Positions 45,023-53,599 of a stretch of 64,000 nucleotides of DNA are shown here, in pieces (the stretch's first letter is position 1; the number at the start of each line of letters is the position of its first letter). The translations under genes and the position numbers were made by a program. The stretch spans positions 2,687,244 through 2,751,243 of the forward strand of contig NZ_RYFW01000001.1 of the NCBI RefSeq assembly GCF_004138335.1, in the 5' to 3' direction. Source of the stretch: Peristeroidobacter agariperforans. Its GTDB lineage: Bacteria > Pseudomonadota > Gammaproteobacteria > Steroidobacterales > Steroidobacteraceae. The notes beneath the pieces were generated by a model. That model saw only the letters and a list, made by a program, of their open reading frames with translations. It was not told the DNA's origin and made no database searches.

Positions 45023-46104
45023 CCCGGCGCTACCTTGCTGAAGGAGCCGCCTTCGCGGCCTGCCATCACGGCTTGAATCTCGGCGACGATGGCCAGCGCG
45101 ATGGTCTCGGGCGAACGCGCACCGAGATCGAGGCCGATCGGGCCATACAGACGCCCGCTGAGCTTGGCGGCTTTATCGCCGATCTCGTGTAACAAACGAA
45201 TGCGCCGGGGAGCGGGGCCGAGCAGGCCGACATAAGGAATTGAGCTGTCCGCGAGCGCCGCGAGATACGCTTGGTCCGACAGCAGGTGATGGCTCATCAC
45301 GACCGCGGCATCGTACTGTCCTGCATGCAATTCCTGCGGCAGCTCGGCGGATGGTTTCAGTAAGACCCGTCGGGCTCGGGGGAATCGATCCGCAATGGCG
45401 TACGCCGGACGGTGATCGATCACGGTGACCTGCCAATTCATCAGGCCGGCAATTTCCACCAGCGGCATGGCGTCCGGGCCCGCGCCGAGCAGCAGCAGGC
45501 GAGGCGGCAATTCGATCGGCACGACCAGGAACGTCGCATCCTCAGCATCAACGACCTGACTGGACGGCCCCGCACCTCGCGGCGTTGGCACAGCCATCGC
45601 CGCGGCTACGGGGGCGGGAGCTGAATGTTTGTTCTGCGTCCAGAACGCCGCACCCAGAGGATATTTCGGGTTACGCGACTGAGTGACGACGGCGAAGCTC
45701 GCTTCGATCTGATCGAAGCGGCAACGGGATGCGAAGTTGAACGGCTGATAGTCGTTGGCGCGATCCAGCCGGCTCAACAGAATGGTCATCGCGCCTTCGC
45801 AACCCAGCCCGATGCCCCAGATCACGTCATCGGAGCTGCGCGTGTCGTAATGAACGGTGGCGGGCTCGCCGCTAGCGAGCACAGCGCTGGCACGCGCCAT
45901 CAAGTCCGCTTCGAGGCAACCGCCGCTGAGCAGGCCGGCGACGCGTCCGTCGCCGGCAATGAGCATCTGGGCGCCGGCCTTGCGATAGGTCGAGCCCAGC
46001 GTCTGCGCGACCGTCGCGAGCACCAGCGGCTCGGCGCGGTCGACGTAGTAGCGGAAGAATTCGTCGGCGGCGATGCCGCTGTGGATCAATCCTGGCTGGG
46101 TCAT
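45019..46104 (-). CDS. XdhC/CoxI-family protein
   Basis: About 361 residues. An N-terminal XdhC_CoxI domain ([36 protein letters not shown]) and a C-terminal Rossmann-like XdhC domain ([51 protein letters not shown]) are joined by an Ala/Pro-rich linker. XdhC proteins insert or sulfurate molybdenum cofactor in xanthine dehydrogenase-type enzymes; no such enzyme is in view, so the client is elsewhere. ATG at 46104 is preferred; a TTG at 46176 would extend it by 24 residues. Confidence 0.85.
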   Translation of the reverse strand: MTQPGLIHSGIAADEFFRYYVDRAEPLVLATVAQTLGSTYRKAGAQMLIAGDGRVAGLLSGGCLEADLMARASAVLASGEPATVHYDTRSSDDVIWGIGLGCEGAMTILLSRLDRANDYQPFNFASRCRFDQIEASFAVVTQSRNPKYPLGAAFWTQNKHSAPAPVAAAMAVPTPRGAGPSSQVVDAEDATFLVVPIELPPRLLLLGAGPDAMPLVEIAGLMNWQVTVIDHRPAYAIADRFPRARRVLLKPSAELPQELHAGQYDAAVVMSHHLLSDQAYLAALADSSIPYVGLLGPAPRRIRLLHEIGDKAAKLSGRLYGPIGLDLGARSPETIALAIVAEIQAVMAGREGGSFSKVAPG

Positions 46105-46284
46105 GGCGGGGAAATCGACCTCCAGGGGCGGATTGTCCCAGCTTCGCGGCGATGCTGCATGTAAAAGCGGGCTCAATCCTTGCCTAATCCAGCATTTCCG
46201 TCGCCCGGGAACTTTTCGAGGTCATCGGCACCACTAACACAAGGTACCGCGCTCCATCACCAATGAATCGATAAGCGAGGGCGC

Positions 46285-46719
46285 ATGCTTCGCAAGTTCA
46301 TGCTCGGATCCCTGCTGGCACTCGCCGGCGCCGGCCCGCTGCCGGCCGCGCCCGAAGCCAACGTCCGCTGCACGCTCAAGTTCACCATGCAGGGCTGGTC
46401 GGCGTTCTACAAGACTGCCGACGGCCGCGGCACGATCGACTGCGACAACGGGCAGTCGCTGAAGGTGAAGCTGTCGGCGAAAGGCGGCGGGCTCACGGTG
46501 GGCAAGTCGTCGATCGAGGATGGCCAGGGCAGGTTCTCCGCCGTCGGCAGCACGGCGCAGTTGCTGGGCACTTATGTCGCAGCCGAGGCGCACGCTGGCG
46601 TGATCAAATCAGCCGGCGCGCAGGTGATGACCAAGGGTGAAGTCTCATTGGCGCTGAGCGGCACGGGCCGAGGCGTGGATCTCGGCGTCGTGTTCGGCGC
46701 GATGACGATTTCACTCTGA
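46285..46719 (+). CDS. Small exported protein, unknown function
   Basis: A 144-residue protein with a clear Sec signal peptide (MLGSLLALAGAGPLPAAPE). The mature part is Gly-rich and beta-predicted, with two cysteines (VRCTLKF and TIDCDNG) that could form a disulfide, and repeated turns such as KTADGRGTID and SAKGGGLTVG. I do not recognise a named family. A GCGAGG precedes the ATG. It stands alone, divergent from the XdhC-like gene and ahead of the acyl-CoA dehydrogenase operon. Confidence 0.7.
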   Translation: MLRKFMLGSLLALAGAGPLPAAPEANVRCTLKFTMQGWSAFYKTADGRGTIDCDNGQSLKVKLSAKGGGLTVGKSSIEDGQGRFSAVGSTAQLLGTYVAAEAHAGVIKSAGAQVMTKGEVSLALSGTGRGVDLGVVFGAMTISL

Positions 46720-46735
46720 GCTCGGGCGCACGCCA

Positions 46736-46755
46736 GTGTGAGATTTATTTCACAC
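46736..46755. promoter_or_regulatory. Palindromic operator candidate upstream of the acyl-CoA dehydrogenase operon
   Basis: GTGTGA-GATTTATT-TCACAC: perfect six-base arms with an eight-base AT-rich centre, about 100 nt before the first gene. It overlaps TTCACA (46749-46754), a possible -35 (5 of 6 consensus bases), followed by an 18-nt spacer and a weak CACTAT -10 (46773-46778). The arms resemble a CRP half-site but the eight-base centre is two bases too long, so a different dimeric regulator is likelier. Confidence 0.45.
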
Positions 46756-46857
46756 AGCGGTACAGTTCACGACACTATCAATTCTGCACGTACGCGCAGT
46801 TCCGGCATGGAGGGCTGGCGCATACAATGACGGGCCGAACCAGGGAGACGATGAGCA

Positions 46858-47928
46858 ATGCCGGGGCCCGTATCACAGTCAGACGTTTCTCTGATCGACG
46901 TCCTGCCGCAGCACCGTTTCGACGAAGCGGCGTTGTGGCAGTACCTGCAACGGCACCTGGATGATTTCTCGCAGCCCGCGCAGCTGCGTCAGTTTCAAGG
47001 CGGGCAATCCAACCCCACTTATTTGATCCAGACCCCCACCAAGAAGTTCGTCCTGCGGAAAAAGCCGCCGGGCAAGCTGTTGCCGTCGGCGCATTTGATC
47101 GAGCGCGAATATCGCATCCTGCGCGCGCTGCCCGATACGGAAGTGCCGGTGCCGCGTGCACGCGTGCTGTGCGAGGATCCAAGCATCATCGGCACGCCGT
47201 TTTATGTGATGGATCATGTCGAGGGCCGCGTGATCAACGGCGTGCATTTGCCGAATCTCACTCCACCAGAACGTCGTGCGATTTACACCGACTACGCACG
47301 CGTGGCCGCCAAGCTGCACGGGGTCGACTACAAAGCTTGCGGATTAGGGGATTTTGGCAAGCCCGAAGGCTACGTGGCGCGCCAGCTGGATCGCTGGAGC
47401 AAACAATATCTGGCGTCGAAGACCGAAGAGAACGCCGATATGAACGAGCTGATGGCCTGGCTCGCGGCGCATCTGCCGGCCAGCGACGAAACCGCGATCG
47501 TTCATGGCGACTATCGGATCGGCAATACGATTCTGCATCCCACCGAACCGCGCATCATTGCTGTGCTCGATTGGGAGCTGGCGACGCTCGGTCACCCGCT
47601 GAGCGACCTGGCTTATGCCTGCATGTTCTATCGAATTCCGCCGAGCGATACCGGCAGCGGCGGGCTCGCCGGTGTCGACATCGCCGAGCTCGGCATTCCG
47701 GACGAGCAGGAATTCCTGAGCTTGTATTGCAAGTTCTCCGGCCGCGATCGCATCGCCGACTGGCCGTTCTTCTTGTCGTTTGCATATTTCCGCATGGCTG
47801 CGATCACCCAGGGCGTGTACGCGCGCGCATTGCAAGGCAATGCCGCCGATCAGCGCGCCATCAAGTATGGTGAACATGCCAAGGGCTTTGCTGCCGCCGG
47901 TCGCGCGATGACGCGCCATGGAGACTAA
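46858..47928 (+). CDS. APH-like phosphotransferase (ACAD10/11-N-terminal type)
   Basis: A 356-residue kinase-fold protein: NPTYLIQTPTKKFVLRKKPP (ATP Lys region), EREYRILRALPDTEVPVPRA, the Brenner motif VHGDYRIGNTILH with catalytic Asp, and AVLDWELATLGHPLSDLAY with the metal Asp. Such kinases sit beside acyl-CoA dehydrogenases in bacteria and are fused to one in animal ACAD10/11, where they phosphorylate 4-hydroxyacyl-CoAs; Pseudomonas LvaA does this in levulinate catabolism. A similar role is inferred. Its 3' end overlaps or abuts the next gene. Confidence 0.88.
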   Translation: MPGPVSQSDVSLIDVLPQHRFDEAALWQYLQRHLDDFSQPAQLRQFQGGQSNPTYLIQTPTKKFVLRKKPPGKLLPSAHLIEREYRILRALPDTEVPVPRARVLCEDPSIIGTPFYVMDHVEGRVINGVHLPNLTPPERRAIYTDYARVAAKLHGVDYKACGLGDFGKPEGYVARQLDRWSKQYLASKTEENADMNELMAWLAAHLPASDETAIVHGDYRIGNTILHPTEPRIIAVLDWELATLGHPLSDLAYACMFYRIPPSDTGSGGLAGVDIAELGIPDEQEFLSLYCKFSGRDRIADWPFFLSFAYFRMAAITQGVYARALQGNAADQRAIKYGEHAKGFAAAGRAMTRHGD

Positions 47929-47929
47929 C

Positions 47930-49126
47930 GTGTCCGCACAACTGAATTCAGATCAGACGCTGGAAGCATTCCGCCGCGACACTCGCGCGTGGCTGGAAGC
48001 AAATTGCCCGCCCGAAATGCGCCAGCCCGTGGTCGACGAATACGACATCTGCTGGGGTGGCCGGCGCGCCAAGTTCAAGAACGACGCGCAGCGCGTGTGG
48101 CTGCAGAAGATGGCGGAGCGGGGCTGGACGGTTCCAGAATGGCCGAAGCAGTACGGCGGTGGCGGTCTGAGCAAGGACGAAGCGCGCGTGCTGCGCGAAG
48201 AGCTGGCTGCGTTGAAGTGCCGTCCTCCGCTTACGTCCTTCGGCATCTCCATGCTCGGGCCAGCGCTGCTGAAGTACGGCAACGAGAAACAAAAGAGCGA
48301 GCACATCCCCAAGATCGTGCGCGGCGAGATTCGCTGGTGTCAGGGTTATTCGGAGCCTGGCGCGGGCTCCGACCTCGCGTCGCTGAAGACGCGCGCCGAC
48401 GATCACGGCGATCACTTCGTCGTCAACGGCTCGAAGATCTGGACCAGCTACGGCGACAAGGCGGACTGGATCTTCTGCCTGGTCCGCACCAGCTTCACCG
48501 GCAAAAAACAGGAAGGCATCAGCTTCGTGCTGTTCGACATGGAATCGGCCGGCGTCACGACCAGCCCGATCCGCTTGATCTCCGGTTACTCGCCGTTCAC
48601 GCAGACGTTCTTCGACAACGTCAAAGTGCCGAAGGAAAACCTGCTCGGCGAATTGAACAAAGGGTGGACCATCGCGAAGTATCTGCTCACCCACGAGCGC
48701 AACATGATTGGCGGCATGGGTACGCAGCGGGTCACGCCGCTCAGTCAGCTCGCGATCAAGAATATCGGTCTCGCCGGTGGGCGCCTCGCGGAGCCGGCGT
48801 TGCGTACCGATATCGCACGCTTCGAGATGGACGCGCTCGCATTCGCACTCACGATGAATCGCGTTACCGATGAAGCGAAAGCGGGCAATGAGACCGGCGC
48901 GATGTCGTCGATGCTCAAGTACTACGGCACCGAGCTCAACAAGCGGCGCGCCGAGCTGACCATGTCGGTAGCAGGCAGCGAAGGCTTGAAGTTCGGCGAT
49001 TCTCATAGCGAAGAGCAGCTGGCCGCGATGTGGCTCAGGACCAAGGCCAACTCCATCGAGGGCGGCACGTCGGAGATCCAGCTCAACATCATCGCCAAGA
49101 ACGTGCTGCGCCTGCCGGGCGCGTGA
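47930..49126 (+). CDS. Acyl-CoA dehydrogenase, probable catalytic subunit
   Basis: About 398 residues. FAD/substrate-binding segments WCQGYSEPGAGSDLASLKTR and VNGSKIWTSYGDKADW, and a C-terminal IEGGTSEIQLNIIAKNVLRL in which the Glu before Gly-Gly-Thr matches the catalytic-base position of the family. It should introduce a 2,3-double bond in an acyl-CoA. The GTG at 47930 has GGAG upstream; an ATG at 47918 inside the previous gene is the alternative. The companion dehydrogenase follows after 13 nt, the layout of heteromeric alpha2-beta2 enzymes such as mycobacterial ChsE4-ChsE5. Confidence 0.9.
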   Translation: MSAQLNSDQTLEAFRRDTRAWLEANCPPEMRQPVVDEYDICWGGRRAKFKNDAQRVWLQKMAERGWTVPEWPKQYGGGGLSKDEARVLREELAALKCRPPLTSFGISMLGPALLKYGNEKQKSEHIPKIVRGEIRWCQGYSEPGAGSDLASLKTRADDHGDHFVVNGSKIWTSYGDKADWIFCLVRTSFTGKKQEGISFVLFDMESAGVTTSPIRLISGYSPFTQTFFDNVKVPKENLLGELNKGWTIAKYLLTHERNMIGGMGTQRVTPLSQLAIKNIGLAGGRLAEPALRTDIARFEMDALAFALTMNRVTDEAKAGNETGAMSSMLKYYGTELNKRRAELTMSVAGSEGLKFGDSHSEEQLAAMWLRTKANSIEGGTSEIQLNIIAKNVLRLPGA

Positions 49127-49139
49127 TCAGGAGCAGCTC

Positions 49140-50270
49140 ATGACTCTGGTACTCACCGACGATCAACTGATGTTTCGTGACGCCGCGAAGCGCTTTGCCG
49201 CCGAGCGTGCGCCCGTCTCTCAACTGCGCAAGCTGCGCGACGATGTCGACCCGATCGGCCTCAGTCGCGATGTGTGGAAAGAAATGGCCGAGATGGGCTG
49301 GGCCGGCGTGCTCGTGCCCGAGGAACATGGCGGCGTGGGATTTGGCTTTGTGGGCGCCGGGCTCATCGCAGCCGAGATCGGCCGCAATCTCAGCGCAACG
49401 CCGATGCTGTCGAGCGCAGTGCTGGCTGTAACCGCGTTGCTAAGAGGCGGCACTCCGGCGCAGAAAGAAACATTGCTGCCTGCCATTGCCGGCGGCGACT
49501 TGCTGATTGCATTGGCCAGCGACGAATGTGTGCGTCACACGCCCTATCACGTCGCCACTCGCTGCACCGGCAAGTACAAGCTGAGCGGTCGCAAGTTGCA
49601 CGTGCTGGATGGCCACATCGCGGACCGCTTGATCGTCACGGCGCGCACGTCGGGCGATATCGGCGCCCGCGATGGCATCACGCTGTTCCTGGTGGACCCG
49701 AAGGCGAGCGGCGTCAGCATCACGCGCTCCTCGATGGTCGACAGCCGCAACAGCGCGACCGTCGACTTGCGCGACGTGTCGGTTACCGATGCCGATGTGA
49801 TCGGCACATTCGATAAAGGCGCAATTGTCCTCGACGCCGTACTCGATGCAGGTCGCGCTGTATTGTCGGCAGAGTTGTTGGGTGTCGCCGAGGAAGCTTT
49901 CGAGCGCACGTTGGCTTACTTGCGCGAGCGCGAGCAGTTCGGCGTCAAGATCGGCACGTTCCAGGCGCTCCAACATCGCGCAGCGCACTTGTTCTGCGAG
50001 ATCGAATTGGTGCGCTCGGTGGTGCTGCGAACCCTGCAGGCGCTGGATGCGCAGGAGCCGACGGCTTCATCGCTGGTGTGTCTCTCAAAAGCGAAGGCCA
50101 GCGAGGTGGCGCGCATCGCCACCAACGAAGCTGTGCAGATGCACGGCGGCATCGGTATGACCGACGAATTCGACATCGGTTTCTTCATGAAGCGTGCTCG
50201 CGCGGCCGCGGAAACCTTCGGCGATCAGTACTACCACACCGATCGGTTTGCTCAATTGTCTGGTTATTAA
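49140..50270 (+). CDS. Acyl-CoA dehydrogenase, probable non-catalytic partner subunit
   Basis: A 376-residue acyl-CoA dehydrogenase fold: LTDDQLMFRDAAKRFAAERA, MGWAGVLVPEEHGGVGFGFV and VQMHGGIGMTDEFDIGFFMK. The C-terminal segment ends FGDQYYHTDRFAQLSGY and lacks the E-G-(G)-T motif of the upstream subunit, and the middle lacks a typical EPxxGSD segment (SDECVRHTPYH instead). This is what non-catalytic beta subunits of heterotetrameric acyl-CoA dehydrogenases look like. GGAGCAG precedes the ATG. Last gene of the operon. Confidence 0.87.
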   Translation: MTLVLTDDQLMFRDAAKRFAAERAPVSQLRKLRDDVDPIGLSRDVWKEMAEMGWAGVLVPEEHGGVGFGFVGAGLIAAEIGRNLSATPMLSSAVLAVTALLRGGTPAQKETLLPAIAGGDLLIALASDECVRHTPYHVATRCTGKYKLSGRKLHVLDGHIADRLIVTARTSGDIGARDGITLFLVDPKASGVSITRSSMVDSRNSATVDLRDVSVTDADVIGTFDKGAIVLDAVLDAGRAVLSAELLGVAEEAFERTLAYLREREQFGVKIGTFQALQHRAAHLFCEIELVRSVVLRTLQALDAQEPTASSLVCLSKAKASEVARIATNEAVQMHGGIGMTDEFDIGFFMKRARAAAETFGDQYYHTDRFAQLSGY

Positions 50271-50487
50271 GGTCGCTGGCAAGCTATTCGCATCTCTGTC
50301 ACTCGCCTGTAACCGGTCCAGCGGAACCTGGGCTCGGCGCCGCGCATTAGCTACAAAGCGTGCGCGGTCCCGCGACTTCGTACGCGAGTTTCACTGAGAT
50401 GACGACCTTGTGATCCGCCGCTCATGCCGACTTTGGCGGAAGTGGCTAGGGTGGCGGGGTCGTCCGAGCCGAAGAGTGTCGAAGATT

Positions 50488-50754
50488 ATGACAACCGAGC
50501 GCGACTACGATCCGGAAGCCACCATCGAGATGCCCCGCCCGGTGCTGATCGATCCCGAGTTGGAAGACGCCGATCCTGAGAAGACCCTGGTGCGCGAAGA
50601 CTGGGAGAGCACGGTGATCCGTCGCGTCGCTCCCCATGTCGCCGCCGTGCAGAGCGCGGTCGGCGAAGATGCTGCTGCCGAAGCCCGCTTCGGTTGGGAG
50701 ACCCAGACACTGCGGCTGCTGTCGCGCGCCGTGACGCGCGAGTACGGCGAGTAA
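50488..50754 (+). CDS. Small acidic protein, unknown function
   Basis: About 88 residues beginning TTERDYDPEATIEMPRPVLI. The N-terminal half is acidic and Pro-rich, with two similar short segments, PEATIEMPR and PEKTLVRED; the C-terminal half looks helical (HVAAVQSAVGEDAAAEARFG). No signal peptide, membrane helix or known domain is seen. ATG at 50488 is chosen over an upstream in-frame start at 50410 whose residues are basic and low-complexity. It stops one base before the convergent MOSC gene. The coding call rests on frame length and composition. Confidence 0.5.
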   Translation: MTTERDYDPEATIEMPRPVLIDPELEDADPEKTLVREDWESTVIRRVAPHVAAVQSAVGEDAAAEARFGWETQTLRLLSRAVTREYGE

Positions 50755-50755
50755 T

Positions 50756-51589
50756 TCAGCCGATGCTGGTCTTGCTCGTGCCTGCAGTCACCTCGAACTG
50801 CTGACCCACCTTTAGCTCCTTGCCCATGCCGCCGGTCAGGATCATGTTCTGACCGAACAGCACGCCGCGCAGATTGCGATCGAAGCGGAATTCCTTCAGT
50901 GCCTTCAGTGGCTCGTCGCTGCTGCGCTCGCCGGTGATCTGATCGGTGGTCGTGATCACGCAGCGATCGCAAGGCTTCACGACCTTCAGCCGCACGTCGC
51001 CCGCGACGAACTCATCGACGCTGTCTTCGCCGAACGCCGGCAGGCCGTCGACCACGATGTTGGGACGGAACCGATTCATCGGCAGCGGCGTCGTCATGCG
51101 CCGATTCAACTCATCCAGCGAACCCTGCGAGATCAGCAGCCACGGATAGCCATCGGCGAATTGAGTGAGCGCTTCGACGCCGCCGGTCCACTGCATGTTG
51201 CTCGCACGCTTGTGGCGCTTATCGAAGCGCACCAGTCGCGCCGGCTTGCCGAGATGCTCGGTGAGCCAGGTCGCGGCCTCATCGCCGGCGTCGAAGGCAG
51301 CAGCCTTGTCGCGCCAGATCGTTACTTCCAGTTCGGGGCCGGTCAGGTTCAGAGGCAGGCTCAGGTCCGCGCCATGGGGCTTGCGCAGAACCAGCCGATC
51401 GTTGCTGAGGGCGGTTTCGACCTGCGCCAGCTGCGGTCGTTCGCGCTGGGTAAGAAAGCGGCCTTCGGGCGTGATGACCAGCCACTCGCGGTCGTGCTCG
51501 AACCCGGTCTCGGTCAGGCGCGCCTGCGTGAGCGCAATACCGCGACAAGATTTGACCGGATAGATATTGAGCCCCGTGATCTGGACCAT
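50756..51589 (-). CDS. MOSC-domain protein (YcbX-like)
   Basis: A 277-residue protein with the MOSC N-terminal beta-barrel (ITGLNIYPVKSCRGIALTQA, FEHDREWLVITPEGRFLTQR) and the MOSC domain with FRPNIVVDGLPAFGEDS and the conserved Cys of VVKPCDRCVITTTD. These proteins bind molybdenum cofactor and reduce N-hydroxylated compounds; E. coli YcbX also carries a ferredoxin domain, absent here, so a separate electron donor is needed. Confidence 0.88.
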   Translation of the reverse strand: MVQITGLNIYPVKSCRGIALTQARLTETGFEHDREWLVITPEGRFLTQRERPQLAQVETALSNDRLVLRKPHGADLSLPLNLTGPELEVTIWRDKAAAFDAGDEAATWLTEHLGKPARLVRFDKRHKRASNMQWTGGVEALTQFADGYPWLLISQGSLDELNRRMTTPLPMNRFRPNIVVDGLPAFGEDSVDEFVAGDVRLKVVKPCDRCVITTTDQITGERSSDEPLKALKEFRFDRNLRGVLFGQNMILTGGMGKELKVGQQFEVTAGTSKTSIG

Positions 51590-51715
51590 GACTTTGTAGA
51601 ACCGTGCGAAAAGAACTGAAGCATAACTGGTTCACGCGGGAGCAGCATGCCCAGGCCGCCCGTGGAGTGGTGCATACTCATACAGATCCGAAACTGTAAT
51701 CGCACCTGGTGAACC

Positions 51716-52570
51716 TTGGTTTCATCTCCAGACTCCGCTCGGCTGCCCGCCGCTGGCCCGGGCTCGCAGGCCCTCGGCCTGGCCGCGACGGCCGCGCTAG
51801 GACATCCCATCGAGAACCGGGCGGCAAAGCTGTTCATCGTGCTCGCGGCCTTCCTGGTCTGTAACGCCGTGATCGCCGAGTTCGTCGGCGTGAAGATATT
51901 TGCGCTGGAGCCCACGCTCGGGCTGGAGCCGTTGAACTGGAACCTGTTCGGACAGAGCGGCTCGCTGTCGTTCACCAGCGGCGTGCTGTTGTGGCCGTTC
52001 GTGTTTCTGATGACCGACATCATCAACGAATATTTCGGCACGCGCGGGGTGCGTTTCATTTCCTGGCTCACGGTCGTGCTGATCGTCTACGGCTTTCTCG
52101 CGGCGTACATGGCCATCTCGCTGACGCCGGCGGGATTCTGGGTCGCGGTCAACAGCGAGCGCGGCGTGCCGGACATGCAGGCGGCGTTCAGCAATATCTT
52201 CGGGCAGGGAATGTGGACGATCGCGGGCTCGGTGACGGCCTTCCTGGTAGGCCAGCTGATCGACGTGGCCGTGTTTCACCGGATTCGCATGTTGACTGGC
52301 GAGCGCTGGATCTGGCTGCGCGCCACCGGCTCGACGGCGGTGTCACAACTGGTGGACAGCTTCGTCGTGCTCTACATCGCTTTCGTGATCGGCCCGCAGA
52401 AGTGGCCGATGTCGCTGTTCCTGGCGGTCGCCAGCGTGAACTATGCCTATAAGCTGCTTATGGCGTTCCTGCTCATCCCATTCATCTATGTGACGCGCCT
52501 GTTGATTCGGGCGTATTTGGGAACCGCAGCGTCGAAGCAATTGCAGGAGACGGCGCGCGTTTCGGGCTGA
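51716..52570 (+). CDS. yhhQ: Queuosine precursor transporter (YhhQ family)
   Basis: About 284 residues with six membrane segments and the family motifs FLVCNAVIAEFVGVKIF, VLLWPFVFLMTDIINEYFGT, GSVTAFLVGQLIDVAVFHRI and GSTAVSQLVDSFVVLYIAF. It imports preQ0/preQ1 for tRNA queuosine synthesis. The frame has an in-frame TGA two codons before the only usable start, TTG at 51716; no ATG occurs before the first membrane helix. I found no preQ1 riboswitch upstream. Confidence 0.87.
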   Translation: MVSSPDSARLPAAGPGSQALGLAATAALGHPIENRAAKLFIVLAAFLVCNAVIAEFVGVKIFALEPTLGLEPLNWNLFGQSGSLSFTSGVLLWPFVFLMTDIINEYFGTRGVRFISWLTVVLIVYGFLAAYMAISLTPAGFWVAVNSERGVPDMQAAFSNIFGQGMWTIAGSVTAFLVGQLIDVAVFHRIRMLTGERWIWLRATGSTAVSQLVDSFVVLYIAFVIGPQKWPMSLFLAVASVNYAYKLLMAFLLIPFIYVTRLLIRAYLGTAASKQLQETARVSG

Positions 52571-52575
52571 GAGGT

Positions 52576-53433
52576 TTAGAACAACAAGCGCGCCATTTCT
52601 TTACGGGTGCGCGAGACGATGGGATCTGCGTCGCCGATCAGCTCGAACGCCTGCAGCAGGCTGCGGCGCGCCAGGTCGTCCTTGTAGCCGCGATGGTTAC
52701 GCATCATCTCGAGCCAGGTTTGTAGCGCCGGCTCGACGTCGCCGCCCAACAGCTGATGCACGGCCAGTGCATGGCGCAAATCGAGATCGCTGGCGTCGGT
52801 CGCATTCCGCTCACGTAACGAGCGAACATCGGGATAGGCGGCGATGACGTCGCTGAAACTCAATAACGCGGCGAGCCGTTTCACCGCGGCATGATTCGGC
52901 TCGATGCCTTGCAAGCGCGTCAGTTCGGCGCGTGCACCCTCAACGTCGCCATCCAGCGCGCGCAGCTCGGCCAGCTCGGTCAGATAAGCGATGTTCTCGC
53001 GATCGCCGGCCAGGGCGCTGTCGATGATGGCGCGCGCTGCCGAGAAATCGCCCTTGGCCTTGAGCGCCTGGGCGCGCTCCAACGGTGCGTCGGAGCTGGT
53101 GGGCAAATGCTTGTCGAGCAAGCGCCGGATCTGCGCCTCCGGCACCACGCCGACGAAATGATCCACCGAGGTGCGGTCTTTGAACAGCACGACGGTCGGC
53201 AAGCTGCGGATGCCGAGTTGCTGCGCCAATTCCTGTTGCTCGTCGGTGTTGACCTTGGCGAGGCGGAAGCGCCCGCCATATTCCTGGGCCAGGCGGTCGA
53301 GGATGGGCATGAGTTGTTTACAGGGTCCGCACCACGGCGCCCAGAAGTCGACCAGCACCGGCACGCGGGCCGATGTCTCGACCACTTCGGCCATGAAGGT
53401 GTCCGCGGTCACAACGGTCGTTTCCTGGCTCAC
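52576..53433 (-). CDS. cnoX: Thioredoxin-fold chaperedoxin CnoX (YbbN)
   Basis: About 285 residues: an N-terminal thioredoxin domain with a full WCGPC active site (LVDFWAPWCGPCKQLMPIL, near 34-38), unlike the redox-dead SxxC site of E. coli CnoX, followed by TPR-like helices (APLERAQALKAKGDFSAARA; LLGGDVEPALQTWLEMMRNH). It is predicted to protect proteins from oxidation and pass them to chaperones. GTG at 53433 with GGGAGGG upstream is preferred over the longer frame from 53466. It converges on yhhQ. Confidence 0.88.
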   Translation of the reverse strand: MSQETTVVTADTFMAEVVETSARVPVLVDFWAPWCGPCKQLMPILDRLAQEYGGRFRLAKVNTDEQQELAQQLGIRSLPTVVLFKDRTSVDHFVGVVPEAQIRRLLDKHLPTSSDAPLERAQALKAKGDFSAARAIIDSALAGDRENIAYLTELAELRALDGDVEGARAELTRLQGIEPNHAAVKRLAALLSFSDVIAAYPDVRSLRERNATDASDLDLRHALAVHQLLGGDVEPALQTWLEMMRNHRGYKDDLARRSLLQAFELIGDADPIVSRTRKEMARLLF

Positions 53434-53599
53434 ACAACCCTCCCATCGGGGATCTGCTACAAGCACACTCGTCCGTGGAGAATTGAGTCCCGGGCGCCGA
53501 ATTCAAGCGCACGGTAGCAGGTTGGCTGTCGCCATCTACGTACAGCCGGTGCCGCGTTGCGTTGTGTATACCCTGCTTTCCCAGGGAAAGAAATAAACC

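Noticed and set aside
46736-46755. CRP binding site
   Set aside because: The arms contain TGTGA and TCACA, but they are separated by eight bases instead of six, so the half-sites are out of register for CRP; kept only as an unassigned palindrome.
51590-51715. preQ1 riboswitch upstream of the queuosine precursor transporter
   Set aside because: No H-type pseudoknot pattern or A-rich tail with a terminal ribosome-binding pairing segment was found in the 126-nt gap.
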